Source of the DNA: an uncultured bacterium
GTDB lineage: Bacteria; Bacillota; Clostridia; Oscillospirales; Acutalibacteraceae
Assembly (NCBI GenBank): GCA_934875675.1
Contig: CAKXIK010000004.1
Location: 22,006 to 85,025 of the forward strand
Direction: 5' to 3'
DNA: 63,020 nucleotides
In this document: piece after piece, positions 1 to 8,246 of the stretch
How positions within the stretch are numbered: position 1 is the stretch's first letter
Layout of the letters: each line of letters starts with the position of its first letter
Made by a program: the position numbers and the translations under genes
The notes under the pieces: generated by a model
The model's database searches: none
Told to the model about the DNA's origin: nothing
What the model saw: only the letters and a program-made list of their open reading frames with translations

Positions 1-376
1 CATCAAAACGACCTCCAAGTATGGCATTCAGCCGTCCATCGCCCGTCCGCTCACTCCTCAGGAAATCGTCATGGTATTCCCGGGTCTTGCCAAGGAAGCT
101 TATGACAAGAACGAAGGCCATTACGAAAAGCGCCACAGCGCTATGTACCTGAGCGATGAAGACTGGACCACACACGGCGATATCATGGCTGAGCTTGCAA
201 CCTTCTATGTTGAGTCTGTTACTCAGTTCCTTGTTGGCGACCGTACTTTGGATGATGCCGGCTGGCAGCAATTCCAGGACGAACTGAAGAATTCCTACCA
301 GATTGATACCTTCAAAGAGCTCACCGAAAAGGGCATCAAACAGGCAAAGGACATGACCACGGAATTCAAACTGTAA
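1..376 (+). CDS. Extracellular solute-binding lipoprotein, C-terminal fragment
   Basis: Only the last ~125 codons are present; the frame is open from base 2, so the gene begins outside the window. The tail resembles the C-terminus of the large carbohydrate-binding proteins (family 1, aldouronate/LplA-like) that feed ABC sugar importers. Near the end it has the alternating helix pattern and the aromatic Gln/Glu-Leu segment (AGWQQFQDELKNS) found in that family. The complete binding protein at 1959-3596 ends in a similar way (FDTFVSEWKANGG), so the two are probably related. No lipobox or ligand site can be examined here. An intrinsic terminator follows about 40 bp downstream, so this is the last gene of its operon. 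Substrate unknown. Confidence 0.72.
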   Translation, partial: IKTTSKYGIQPSIARPLTPQEIVMVFPGLAKEAYDKNEGHYEKRHSAMYLSDEDWTTHGDIMAELATFYVESVTQFLVGDRTLDDAGWQQFQDELKNSYQIDTFKELTEKGIKQAKDMTTEFKL

Positions 377-413
377 TTCCTTTATTAATTTTTGCAGTCA
401 TAGTGTGAAAGAG

Positions 414-446
414 AAATCCCTGTTCCTCACGGAGCGGGGATTTTTC
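414..446 (+). terminator. Intrinsic terminator of the binding-protein operon
   Basis: AAATCCC pairs with GGGATTT around a small inner CTC/GAG helix and is followed by a T-rich tract. It closes the operon ending at 376. Confidence 0.8.
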
Positions 447-466
447 TTTTGCCTTGTACCCATTAC

Positions 467-497
467 AAAAGGCGCCCGGGAACCCCCGAGCGCCCTT
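467..497 (-). terminator. Terminator of the AraC-type regulator gene
   Basis: A GC-rich inverted repeat (GGCGCCCGGG against CCCGAGCGCC) lies just past the stop of the minus-strand regulator. Read on the minus strand it ends in a short T run. Confidence 0.65.
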
Positions 498-520
498 TGT
501 ACTTAACATAATAAAGGGAG

Positions 521-1522
521 TCAGCCGGATGCACTCATAAGATCCTGCGGATCATTTGGCATGAATACAGACGGTTTGGTGAGCCGGCTCATCCGTCGAT
601 ATTCCCGTGGTGCTGCACCAACTTCCTGCTTGAAAACACGGTTAAAATAATTGATACTGTTAAATCCACAGCAATAACAGATGTTCAAAATTTGGTCATC
701 TGTTGTTTTCAGCAAGAACATCGCCTTTTTGAGCCGAATATCATGCAAATACTCCACAAACGTCTTTTTCGTCATAATCTTAAACAGATAACTGAAATAC
801 GACTGTGACATCATTGCAATTTTGGAGGCATCTTCAATGGTAATTTGTTCATCAAAATGTTGATTTATATATGCAATTGCTTTCGACATTGCTTGCCTGT
901 GATGGTCAAATAACGGCGACTCTTCTTCTTTCTTTTCCTCATAGCAGCTGCGGCCGGCAATCACCAGAAGTTTGGACAAATCTGCTTTCATTGCCAACTG
1001 ATAACCGATATTTTTCTTTTGGAACTCCCGCAGCATTTCGTCCAAAAGTGTTTCCACCATGATATGGTCTTTTCCGATCAGGTTCAATCTGGGCCGAACA
1101 TTGCTCTCATTTACAAAAAACGGTTTTATGTAGGAATAATCATAAATCGCCGTTTCCCCGTTTACATCACCGGTATCGTCAAGTTCTTTTCCAAACACTT
1201 CTGTCGGCATAAATTCCAATTCGATAATTTCGTAATCTGCATCATTTTTGTCCGTTGCCTTGAGCTGATGCGGAATATACGGCGGTATCACAAAAATGTC
1301 GCCCGAAACCAATGGATAAATCGTATTATTAATCTTATGCAGCAGGTTTCCTTTTACAACATAGTTGACCTGAAAAGTGTGATGACGGTGCATGGGCGCC
1401 AGTACGCGCGTTTTTTGCGTATAACGACAGATTACAATCGGAGCTGTACAGGGGGTCTGGTCTCCCATTCCATAAATCGGAATATTCTGATCCTCGATTT
1501 GGTTAATTTGGGGATACTTCAT
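521..1522 (-). CDS. AraC family transcriptional regulator with cupin sensor domain
   Basis: A 333-residue protein with AraC/XylS architecture. Residues ~40-110 form a cupin-like ligand-binding barrel, with an MHRHHTFQVNYV metal-site-like segment and GDIFVIPPYIPHQL. Residues ~225-325 hold a double helix-turn-helix, including QSYFSYLFKIMTKKTFVEYL and the family hallmark CGFNSINYFNRVFKQEVG. Such proteins usually activate neighbouring sugar uptake or degradation genes when the cupin binds a sugar. The gene lies between two solute-binding lipoprotein genes and is divergent from the one starting at 1959, which makes that gene the likely target. The start has AAAGGAA about 12 nt upstream. The identity of the inducer is not visible. 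Confidence 0.88.
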   Translation of the reverse strand: MKYPQINQIEDQNIPIYGMGDQTPCTAPIVICRYTQKTRVLAPMHRHHTFQVNYVVKGNLLHKINNTIYPLVSGDIFVIPPYIPHQLKATDKNDADYEIIELEFMPTEVFGKELDDTGDVNGETAIYDYSYIKPFFVNESNVRPRLNLIGKDHIMVETLLDEMLREFQKKNIGYQLAMKADLSKLLVIAGRSCYEEKKEEESPLFDHHRQAMSKAIAYINQHFDEQITIEDASKIAMMSQSYFSYLFKIMTKKTFVEYLHDIRLKKAMFLLKTTDDQILNICYCCGFNSINYFNRVFKQEVGAAPREYRRMSRLTKPSVFMPNDPQDLMSASG

Positions 1523-1679
1523 CGCTCACACGTTCCTTTCCAGACGTTTGTTTATACTAATTTTTGACTCAAATCAGTATTCATCTCTTTTTGAATAGCA
1601 CAGAAACCTTTATATTGCGAAAATACAAATATTTTTTAATAAGCACTTCACACAAAATGCTGATTTTCATTCCTGAGTA

Positions 1680-1688
1680 TGCTATAAT
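1680..1688 (+). promoter_or_regulatory. Candidate extended -10 promoter for the binding-protein gene
   Basis: TGC-TATAAT lies inside the AT-rich 436-bp gap between the AraC gene and the binding protein. The -35 region is poor (CTGATT at 17 bp), as expected for an activator-dependent promoter. It would give a ~265-nt leader. Nothing else in the gap is recognisable; it is mainly A/T tracts. Confidence 0.35.
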
Positions 1689-1958
1689 AAAAAACAAGAT
1701 CAATACACTCGTTTTATGGAACAATCTTCTAAAATTCAGCATACCATACTTAAATTTCGTGTTGATTGTACCATTTATCATGCGATAAAACAATAATAAA
1801 AAATTATGAAAATTCAACTTATCTACGATTTGTAAAAAATAGTTAATTTTTTATTATTTTTTTGTTTTTTTGATCTCACATCGTGCCAAAAAAACTTTGT
1901 TCTCCTTGTTTTCTTTAACACGGCATATGCAGTGCAGTCGAAAGGAATGGTTCTATAC

Positions 1959-3596
1959 ATGAAGATTAATCAGCGAATCACAGCGATTCTGTTCACTTTG
2001 ATTCTGTTCATCACATCGGTTACTGCCTGCGGCAAACCGTCCAATATCACGTCCAATTCTTCCTCTTCTCAGGATACAACCGCACCGCAGGATCAAACAT
2101 ATCATATCTCCTGGATTGGAGCACAAAACAGTCCCCTTTGCGATGATCCGATTATGATTGATTACTGGAATAAACTGTTTAATGTTGAAATCGATTATTG
2201 GAATATTGACTCCAACAACTGGAATGATATTCTGAGCACAAAGTTTGCGAGCGGACAGTATCCTGATGTTCTATATGTCAATTCCTTCTCTAATTTCAGC
2301 ACTTATACCAAGCAGAACATTCTGGCAGCAATCCCGCAAGAGATGCTCAACAAGTACATGCCAAACACCATCAACAAAATTACGGCAGATTATAAAAATC
2401 TGATGAAAATATGTCAGGTGAATGGCGTACAGTATTCCATTCCAATCGGAATCAATGATATCAATCAGTTTCGTGAAGCTATGTGTTACCGGGGCGACTG
2501 GATGGAAAACGTAGGGATTACCAGCATTCCGACTACATTGAATGAATTTGAAGATTTGGTTTACCGATTTACCAATAACGATCCCGACCGCAACGGTATC
2601 AACGACACCTACGGACTTTCCTCCACAGGCCTCGCAATGGTTTACGGTGCATTTGGGTGGCAGCGCAAGCAATGGAATGAAGTGAACGGAAAATTGGTTT
2701 ATTCCTCTATTCAGCCTGAAATGAAACAAGCTCTGGCACTGCTGGCAAAGTGGTATGCGGCCGGTGTAATTGATCCTGAATTTATTACAGGCGAGAATAC
2801 CAGCAGTTATTGGGCGGTTTCAGATGCTTTTATTGACGGAAGAATCGGCTATACCGGTTTGGGTGCCTATTACCACTGGATGCCGAGAATCGGCGATTAT
2901 AATGAGGAGACAAAGACTTACAGCAAGCAGCAGCCGGGAGTGAATGTTTCCGTATTGGCAAAAAAGGATGCTGCCGCCGCGGATAAAATTAAGCAGGCGC
3001 AGCCCGTAACCGGTCCAAACGGAAGAAAGGGCGGTGTTGGCTTCTCTCTTCCTCACTCTCACTCGGTCGGATTTTCCGCTCACATGGCGGATGAACCCGA
3101 TAAAATGGCCAAGGTAATGACCATGTACGAGTACTGGACCTCTTCCGCCGATAACTGGTTCACTGCACGTTATGGAATCGAGGGTGAAATGTGGCATTAC
3201 AATGAGGACGGCGTTCCGATTTCCGATTTTGCACAATGGCGCGAAAAAAACTATAATGGCGATGTTGCTATTTCACTGCCCGGCATCGGCGCACATTCCG
3301 TGCTTGAATGTTTTGTTCCCATGGAATATGTTTCGATCGAGAACAAATACGGATACGACTGGGCATTCCAAAACGGATACGACCAAAACATTCTGCGCGA
3401 TCAAAAATGCGAAAGCTTTCCTTCCTCAGGCAAATACGAGGATTCTCTCTCTCGTATAGAGGACGAAGCCTATATTGCTATTATTACCGGTCAGAAACCC
3501 GTGGATTACTTTGATACTTTTGTTTCGGAATGGAAGGCAAACGGCGGAAACATTCTGACCGAGGAAGCCAATGAGTGGTGGCAGTCAACCAAATAA
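1959..3596 (+). CDS. ABC transporter solute-binding lipoprotein (carbohydrate type)
   Basis: A 545-residue secreted binding protein. The N-terminus is a lipoprotein signal peptide: MKINQR, a hydrophobic stretch, then the lipobox SVTAC, so it is predicted to be anchored on the outer face of the membrane. The rest fits the large family-1 binding proteins (LplA/aldouronate type): an early TKFASGQYPDVLY segment, a DNFDRNGINDTYGL-like calcium-loop motif seen here as NDPDRNGINDTYGL, and a Trp-rich C-terminal lobe. An upstream in-frame GTG at 1932 exists, but AAAGGA at 1941-1946 sits 12 nt before ATG 1959, so that start is preferred. No permease or ATPase genes follow; a terminator comes ~26 bp after the stop. 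It must share a transporter encoded elsewhere. Confidence 0.85.
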   Translation: MKINQRITAILFTLILFITSVTACGKPSNITSNSSSSQDTTAPQDQTYHISWIGAQNSPLCDDPIMIDYWNKLFNVEIDYWNIDSNNWNDILSTKFASGQYPDVLYVNSFSNFSTYTKQNILAAIPQEMLNKYMPNTINKITADYKNLMKICQVNGVQYSIPIGINDINQFREAMCYRGDWMENVGITSIPTTLNEFEDLVYRFTNNDPDRNGINDTYGLSSTGLAMVYGAFGWQRKQWNEVNGKLVYSSIQPEMKQALALLAKWYAAGVIDPEFITGENTSSYWAVSDAFIDGRIGYTGLGAYYHWMPRIGDYNEETKTYSKQQPGVNVSVLAKKDAAAADKIKQAQPVTGPNGRKGGVGFSLPHSHSVGFSAHMADEPDKMAKVMTMYEYWTSSADNWFTARYGIEGEMWHYNEDGVPISDFAQWREKNYNGDVAISLPGIGAHSVLECFVPMEYVSIENKYGYDWAFQNGYDQNILRDQKCESFPSSGKYEDSLSRIEDEAYIAIITGQKPVDYFDTFVSEWKANGGNILTEEANEWWQSTK

Positions 3597-3622
3597 TCAT
3601 CTTGTCATCATCAATAAAAACG

Positions 3623-3664
3623 AGCAGCCCTGGTTTCGGCGCAATTGCTGAAATCAGGGCTGTA
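3623..3664 (+). terminator. Terminator of the binding-protein gene
   Basis: CAGCCCTG pairs with CAGGGCTG, with an inner TTTC/GAAA helix. The following T tract is weak. Confidence 0.6.
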
Positions 3665-3675
3665 TCATTTGTTTC

Positions 3676-3712
3676 TAAAAAAGCAGTGTGACCCAAATCA
3701 CACTGCTTTTTG
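3676..3712 (-). terminator. Bidirectional terminator between the binding-protein gene and rny
   Basis: A perfect stem (AAAAAGCAGTGTGA against TCACACTGCTTTTT) around a 6-nt loop, with T runs on both strands. It serves the convergent genes on either side. Confidence 0.88.
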
Positions 3713-3784
3713 ATTGCCTGCCGTGAAACGTTTTGCTCAATCCGTCTGCACGTTTTTCGCAAGCCAATATTGTTTTTAATCGAT

Positions 3785-5350
3785 TTATTTTGCGTAGTCG
3801 ATTGCGCGGCTTTCGCGGATAATGTTCACCTTAATTTGTCCCGGATAATCGAGGCTCTGCTCAATCTTCTGACAAATATCTCGTGCAAGCAGCACCATGT
3901 TGTCATCTTTAATGATTTCCGGTTTCACCATGATTCGAACCTCACGACCAGCTTGAATTGCAAAACTGCGTTCTACGCCGGGGAATGAGGAGGATATCTC
4001 TTCAAGCTTTTCCAAACGCTTGATGTAATTTTCCAGGTTCTCACGGCGGGCACCCGGACGTGCAGCAGAAATTGCATCTGCTGCCTGAACCAGACAAGCA
4101 ACCACTGTCTTGGGTTCCACATCACCGTGATGTGCATGAATGGCATGAATGACAGCTTCGCTCTCTTTATACTTGCGTGCCACATCAATACCGATTTCAA
4201 CATGCGAGCCTTCAATCTCATGGTCAAGCGCCTTGCCGATGTCATGCAGCAAACCTGCGCGGCGGGCAAGAGTGGGGTTGATGCCCAGCTCGCTTGCCAT
4301 TACCCCTGCAAGGTAGGAAACCTCCAGTGAATGATTCAGCACATTCTGACCATAACTGGTACGGTAACGCAGCCGTCCAAGCAGCTTGACAAGCTCCGGA
4401 TGAATGCCGTTGACTCCGGCTTCGATAATTGCACGTTCACCTTCTGCTTTAATGGTAGCTTCCACTTCACGGCGTGCCTTATCCACCATTTCTTCAATAC
4501 GGGTGGGATGAATTCTTCCATCGGAAATCAATCGTTCCAGTGCAATGCGGGCAACCTCACGGCGCACCGGTTCAAAGCTGGAAAGTGTAATGGTTTCCGG
4601 TGTGTCATCGATAATCAGATCAACTCCGGTCAAGGTTTCCAATGTGCGGATGTTGCGTCCTTCACGGCCGATAATGCGACCCTTCATCTCATCATTCGGC
4701 AGCGGAACAACCGAGACAGCCGCCTCTGAAACATGGTCTGCTGCACAGCGCTGAATTGCAAGCGAGATAATTTCACGGGCACGCTTGTCAGATTCATCTT
4801 TTGTTTGCTGTTCCACATCCATGATTTTTACTGCTTTTTCATGCTGCAGCTCGTTTTCCAGGTTTTTCAGCAAATATTCCTTTGCTTGATCTGCGGTAAA
4901 ACCAGAAATGCGCTCCAACATATCAAACTGACTTTTCTTGATCGTTTCGGTCTCGTTGAGTTTTTCCTCAATTTGTTTTGCCTTTGCAGCAACTGCGTCC
5001 TCTTTTTTCTCCAGGTTTTCAAGCTTTTTATCCAGCGTTTCCTCTTTCTGCTGGATTCTGCGTTCCTGACGCTGCACCTCTGCACGCCGCTCACGCAGTT
5101 CTTTTTCAGACTCATTACGCAGCTTGTGAATTTCGTCTTTGCCCTCGAGAATTGCCTCTTTTTTCTTTGCCTCAGCAGTCTTAAGCGCCTCGCTGACGAT
5201 TCTCTTTGCTTCCTGTTCCGCCGAGCCAATTTGGAGTTCAGCAACTTTTTTTCTATGAGAAACGCCCACAAAAAAGGCGATAATACCACTAACAATCACA
5301 CATCCGAGCAAGATGGCGATAAATACAGCAATATGAATATTGATTACCAA
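3785..5350 (-). CDS. rny: Ribonuclease Y
   Basis: Membrane-anchored endoribonuclease that starts bulk mRNA turnover in Firmicutes. The order of parts is typical: an N-terminal membrane helix (IAVFIAILLGCVIVSGIIAF), a long charged coiled coil (~40-210), a KH RNA-binding domain with GRIIGREGRN, and an HD domain with HDIGKA and a downstream HAHHGD. An ATG at 5392 would add 14 residues but has no good ribosome site. A strong GGAGGTG at 5361-5367 lies 10 nt before TTG 5350, giving a 521-residue protein, the usual family length. I therefore place the start at the TTG. A consensus-like promoter lies at 5455-5484. It is a single-gene unit with a terminator downstream. Confidence 0.95.
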   Translation of the reverse strand: MVINIHIAVFIAILLGCVIVSGIIAFFVGVSHRKKVAELQIGSAEQEAKRIVSEALKTAEAKKKEAILEGKDEIHKLRNESEKELRERRAEVQRQERRIQQKEETLDKKLENLEKKEDAVAAKAKQIEEKLNETETIKKSQFDMLERISGFTADQAKEYLLKNLENELQHEKAVKIMDVEQQTKDESDKRAREIISLAIQRCAADHVSEAAVSVVPLPNDEMKGRIIGREGRNIRTLETLTGVDLIIDDTPETITLSSFEPVRREVARIALERLISDGRIHPTRIEEMVDKARREVEATIKAEGERAIIEAGVNGIHPELVKLLGRLRYRTSYGQNVLNHSLEVSYLAGVMASELGINPTLARRAGLLHDIGKALDHEIEGSHVEIGIDVARKYKESEAVIHAIHAHHGDVEPKTVVACLVQAADAISAARPGARRENLENYIKRLEKLEEISSSFPGVERSFAIQAGREVRIMVKPEIIKDDNMVLLARDICQKIEQSLDYPGQIKVNIIRESRAIDYAK

Positions 5351-5454
5351 TTTTCGATAGCACCTCCTTTTCTTTTGATTTTTTGTTTTCATAGCTTCAA
5401 ATTATAAATTGGGAAGAAATCTTCCCTTTTGCAATATATAAATATCGCATACTA

Positions 5455-5484
5455 ATTGTATCGCTTTTTCCCTCGGTCTGTCAA
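5455..5484 (-). promoter_or_regulatory. Sigma-A promoter of rny
   Basis: On the minus strand: TTGACA (5484-5479), 18-bp spacer, TACAAT (5460-5455). It gives a 5' leader of roughly 100 nt to the TTG start. Confidence 0.75.
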
Positions 5485-5661
5485 GAAATTTTGTTATTTT
5501 TATTCACAATTCCGCAACATTAAATTTAGCGCATTTTACTGACTTCCTCTCTTTGTCCATAAATATGGAAGAAAAACAACAAAAATGCATTCTCGTTTCG
5601 GTCCAAGCGATCCAATTCCTGTATCTCCATTGAATTTCTGCCATAAAATTTTGTTTTGTTG

Positions 5662-5690
5662 TTGCAATTGCGACTAAACGGATATATAAT
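5662..5690 (+). promoter_or_regulatory. Sigma-A promoter of the thrS T-box leader
   Basis: TTGCAA (5662-5667), 17-bp spacer, TATAAT (5685-5690). Transcription would begin near 5697. Confidence 0.78.
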
Positions 5691-5696
5691 ATTAAT

Positions 5697-5960
5697 ACAT
5701 GAAAAGAAAGAAAAACGCTTAGATGGGGACGGCACAAATGTTTCCCCGGCAAAAGAGATCGCGCACCATGGGCTGAAAATGCGCGTTGCCGGCAAATTTG
5801 CTGCATACCACCCCGGAGCGGACTGCGAAAGGCTTTTTGCTGCAAGCAGGACGGGTCGGCTCCCTTATCGCCGAAAGAATTAAGATAGGCTTTTGCCTGA
5901 ATGCAGGGTGGAACCGCGAAGTTTGCTTCGCCCCTCATGCTTTTGGGCGGGGCTTTTTTT
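5697..5960 (+). promoter_or_regulatory. T-box riboswitch (threonine) with terminator, upstream of thrS
   Basis: A tRNA-sensing leader. The invariant T-box AGGGTGGAACCGCG is at 5905-5918. It is followed by a terminator (GCCCC stem closing on GGGGC, then seven T at 5954-5960). Stem I can be drawn from CCGGCAA at ~5743 pairing with TTGCCGG at ~5787, enclosing an AGAGA element and a CGCGCA/TGCGCG distal helix. The 3' side of the specifier region contains ACC at 5807-5809, a threonine codon that matches the downstream gene. Uncharged tRNA-Thr should stabilise the antiterminator and allow thrS transcription. The exact specifier assignment is inference. Confidence 0.93.
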
Positions 5961-6058
5961 ATTTTCATTTCTCCCCGCCAAATTCAATTACTTTATTTTG
6001 ATATGGAAAACTGCCGGCAAGGTCAGCTTTCCCACAGACAATGAAAGGAATGATCAAA

Positions 6059-8002
6059 ATGGTAAACGTTACGTTAAAGGATGGTTCTGTGCTGCAGGTA
6101 GCAGAAGGCACCACCGGTAATGAGCTTGCACTGCAAATCAGTGCCGGTCTGGCAAGAGTTGCCTGCGCCGTCAAGATTGATGGCAAGGTTTGCGACTTGC
6201 GCACTCCCATTACCGCAGACTGTGCAGTTGAAATTCTTACTTTTGATTCTCCCGACGGAAAACGTGCCTATTGGCACACCACCTCCCACATTTTAGCGCA
6301 GGCAGTCAAGCATCTGTTCCCGGATGCTGTCTTTGCAATCGGTCCGTCCATTGAGTCCGGTTTCTACTATGATTTTGACTTGCCCCGTAACCTTGTTCCG
6401 GATGATTACGCAAAAATTGAATCCGAAATGAAGAAAATCATCAAAGAGGATTTGCCGATTGAACGCTTTGAGCTTGAACCGGCAGAGGCTACCAAGCTGA
6501 TGGAGGAACTGGGTCAGCCCTATAAGGTGGAATTGATTTCCGAACACAGCGGTAAGGGTGAAAAAATCAGCTTCTATCGTCAGGGCGATTTCACCGATCT
6601 TTGCGCGGGTCCCCACCTGATGAGCACCGGTCGTGTGAAGGCAGTCAAGCTGACTAACTGCACCGGCGCATACTGGCGCGGCGATTCCACCAAAAAAATG
6701 CTGCAGCGTGTTTATGGAATCGCTTTCCCGAAGAACAGCGAACTGGAAGCTCATCTGACGATGCTGGAGGAAGCAAAAAAACGCGACCATAATAAGCTTG
6801 GCCGTGAACTTGGCTATTTTACCACCTGTGACCTGATTGGTCAGGGCTTGCCGATTATGCTGCCGAACGGTGCGCGTGTTCTTCAGCTGTTGCAGCGCTT
6901 TGTGGAGGATGAGGAACAAAAGCGTGGCTGGCTGCTCACCAAAACGCCGTTTATGGCAAAGAGCGATCTTTATAAGCTTTCCGGTCACTGGGATCATTAC
7001 AAGGACGGCATGTTTGTGCTGGGCGATGAAGAAAAGGACGATGAGGTCTTTGCACTGCGTCCAATGACCTGCCCGTTCCAGTATCAGGCTTATCTGAATA
7101 AGCCCCGCTCCTACCGTGATCTTCCGCTGCGCTACAACGAAACCTCCACGCTCTTCCGCAACGAGGCTTCGGGCGAAATGCACGGTTTGATCCGCGTTCG
7201 CCAGTTCACCATCTCCGAAGGTCATCTGATGTGCCGCCCCGATCAGCTGGAGGATGAATTTCGCCGCTGCCTGGAGCTTGCCATCTTCATGCTCAAAACG
7301 CTCGGTCTTTACGAGGATGTTTCCTATCGCTTCTCCATGTGGGATCCGGATGACCGCGCAAAATATATCGGCACGCCGGAACAGTGGGACGAAGCACAAG
7401 GCACCATGCGCACCATCCTCAACGACCTGGAAATTCCGTTTGTAGAAGGCGTTGGCGAGGCTGCATTCTACGGCCCGAAGCTCGATATTCAGCTCCGCAA
7501 CGTCTACGGCAAGGAAGATACGCTGATCACTATCCAGATTGATCAGATGCTTGCCGAAAAATTCGGTATGGTTTACACTGATACGGACGGCTCGAAGAAA
7601 AATCCGTATATCATTCACCGCACCTCCATCGGCTGCTACGAGCGAACGCTCGCTCTGCTGATCGAAAAATATGCGGGTGCGCTGCCTACATGGCTGATGC
7701 CCACACAGGTGAAGGTGCTGCCGATTTCCGAACGCCAGCATGATCGCGCTGATGCTGTTTTGGAGCAGCTGCAGCTTGCCGGTCTTCGTGCTGCAGCCGA
7801 TAAACGCAACGAAAAAATCGGCTACAAAATCCGCGAAGCTCAGTTGGAAAAAACACCGTATATGCTCGTCATCGGTGACAAGGAAGTTGAAAACGGAACT
7901 GTTTCCGTTCGTTCCCGCAAGGGTGAGGATCTTGGTGCCATGAGCGTGGAGGATTTCCTGGCACGCATCGGTGAAGAGATTCGCACCAAAGCGCACGACT
8001 GA
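6059..8002 (+). CDS. thrS: Threonine--tRNA ligase
   Basis: Class II aminoacyl-tRNA synthetase that charges tRNA-Thr. The 647-residue protein has all the expected parts: an N-terminal TGS domain (VTLKDGSVLQVAEGTTG), the SAD editing domain with HTTSHILAQAVKHLF and a later DLCAGPH motif, the catalytic core with PMTCPFQYQAY and RYNETSTLFRNEASGEMHGL, class II motif 3 (HRTSIGCYERTLALLIEKY), and a C-terminal anticodon-binding domain. In-frame ATGs at 6041 and 6050 lie in or before the ribosome site (GAAAGGAATGATC), so ATG 6059 (MVNVTLK) is preferred. The T-box leader upstream regulates it. A very strong terminator follows, so it is a single-gene unit. Confidence 0.97.
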   Translation: MVNVTLKDGSVLQVAEGTTGNELALQISAGLARVACAVKIDGKVCDLRTPITADCAVEILTFDSPDGKRAYWHTTSHILAQAVKHLFPDAVFAIGPSIESGFYYDFDLPRNLVPDDYAKIESEMKKIIKEDLPIERFELEPAEATKLMEELGQPYKVELISEHSGKGEKISFYRQGDFTDLCAGPHLMSTGRVKAVKLTNCTGAYWRGDSTKKMLQRVYGIAFPKNSELEAHLTMLEEAKKRDHNKLGRELGYFTTCDLIGQGLPIMLPNGARVLQLLQRFVEDEEQKRGWLLTKTPFMAKSDLYKLSGHWDHYKDGMFVLGDEEKDDEVFALRPMTCPFQYQAYLNKPRSYRDLPLRYNETSTLFRNEASGEMHGLIRVRQFTISEGHLMCRPDQLEDEFRRCLELAIFMLKTLGLYEDVSYRFSMWDPDDRAKYIGTPEQWDEAQGTMRTILNDLEIPFVEGVGEAAFYGPKLDIQLRNVYGKEDTLITIQIDQMLAEKFGMVYTDTDGSKKNPYIIHRTSIGCYERTLALLIEKYAGALPTWLMPTQVKVLPISERQHDRADAVLEQLQLAGLRAAADKRNEKIGYKIREAQLEKTPYMLVIGDKEVENGTVSVRSRKGEDLGAMSVEDFLARIGEEIRTKAHD

Positions 8003-8034
8003 ATTTTTCCTCCGAATTAATCCGCATATTCTGC

Positions 8035-8085
8035 AAAAAGCACAAGCCGAAAGGAACGAATTTTCCTTTCGGCTTGTGCTTTTTC
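8035..8085 (+). terminator. Terminator of thrS
   Basis: A ~20-bp nearly perfect stem (AAAAAGCACAAGCCGAAAGG and its complement) with T runs on both strands. Confidence 0.9.
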
Positions 8086-8158
8086 AAGATGCGGTGTGAT
8101 TTAGAATACCGCAGCACAAAATAGAAATAAACTGACGTGGCAGATCAAAATTTTTTTA

Positions 8159-8187
8159 TTGAAAAACAAAAATACATCTGCTATACT
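8159..8187 (+). promoter_or_regulatory. Sigma-A promoter of the beta-propeller gene
   Basis: TTGAAA (8159-8164), 17-bp spacer, TATACT (8182-8187), with a TGC extension before the -10 box. The promoter at 10330-10358 has the same boxes and spacing. Confidence 0.72.
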
Positions 8188-8246
8188 GGTGCTGTTTTTG
8201 TCCAGACAATCCGGACGCATTCCAAACAACGAAAGAAGAATGATCC

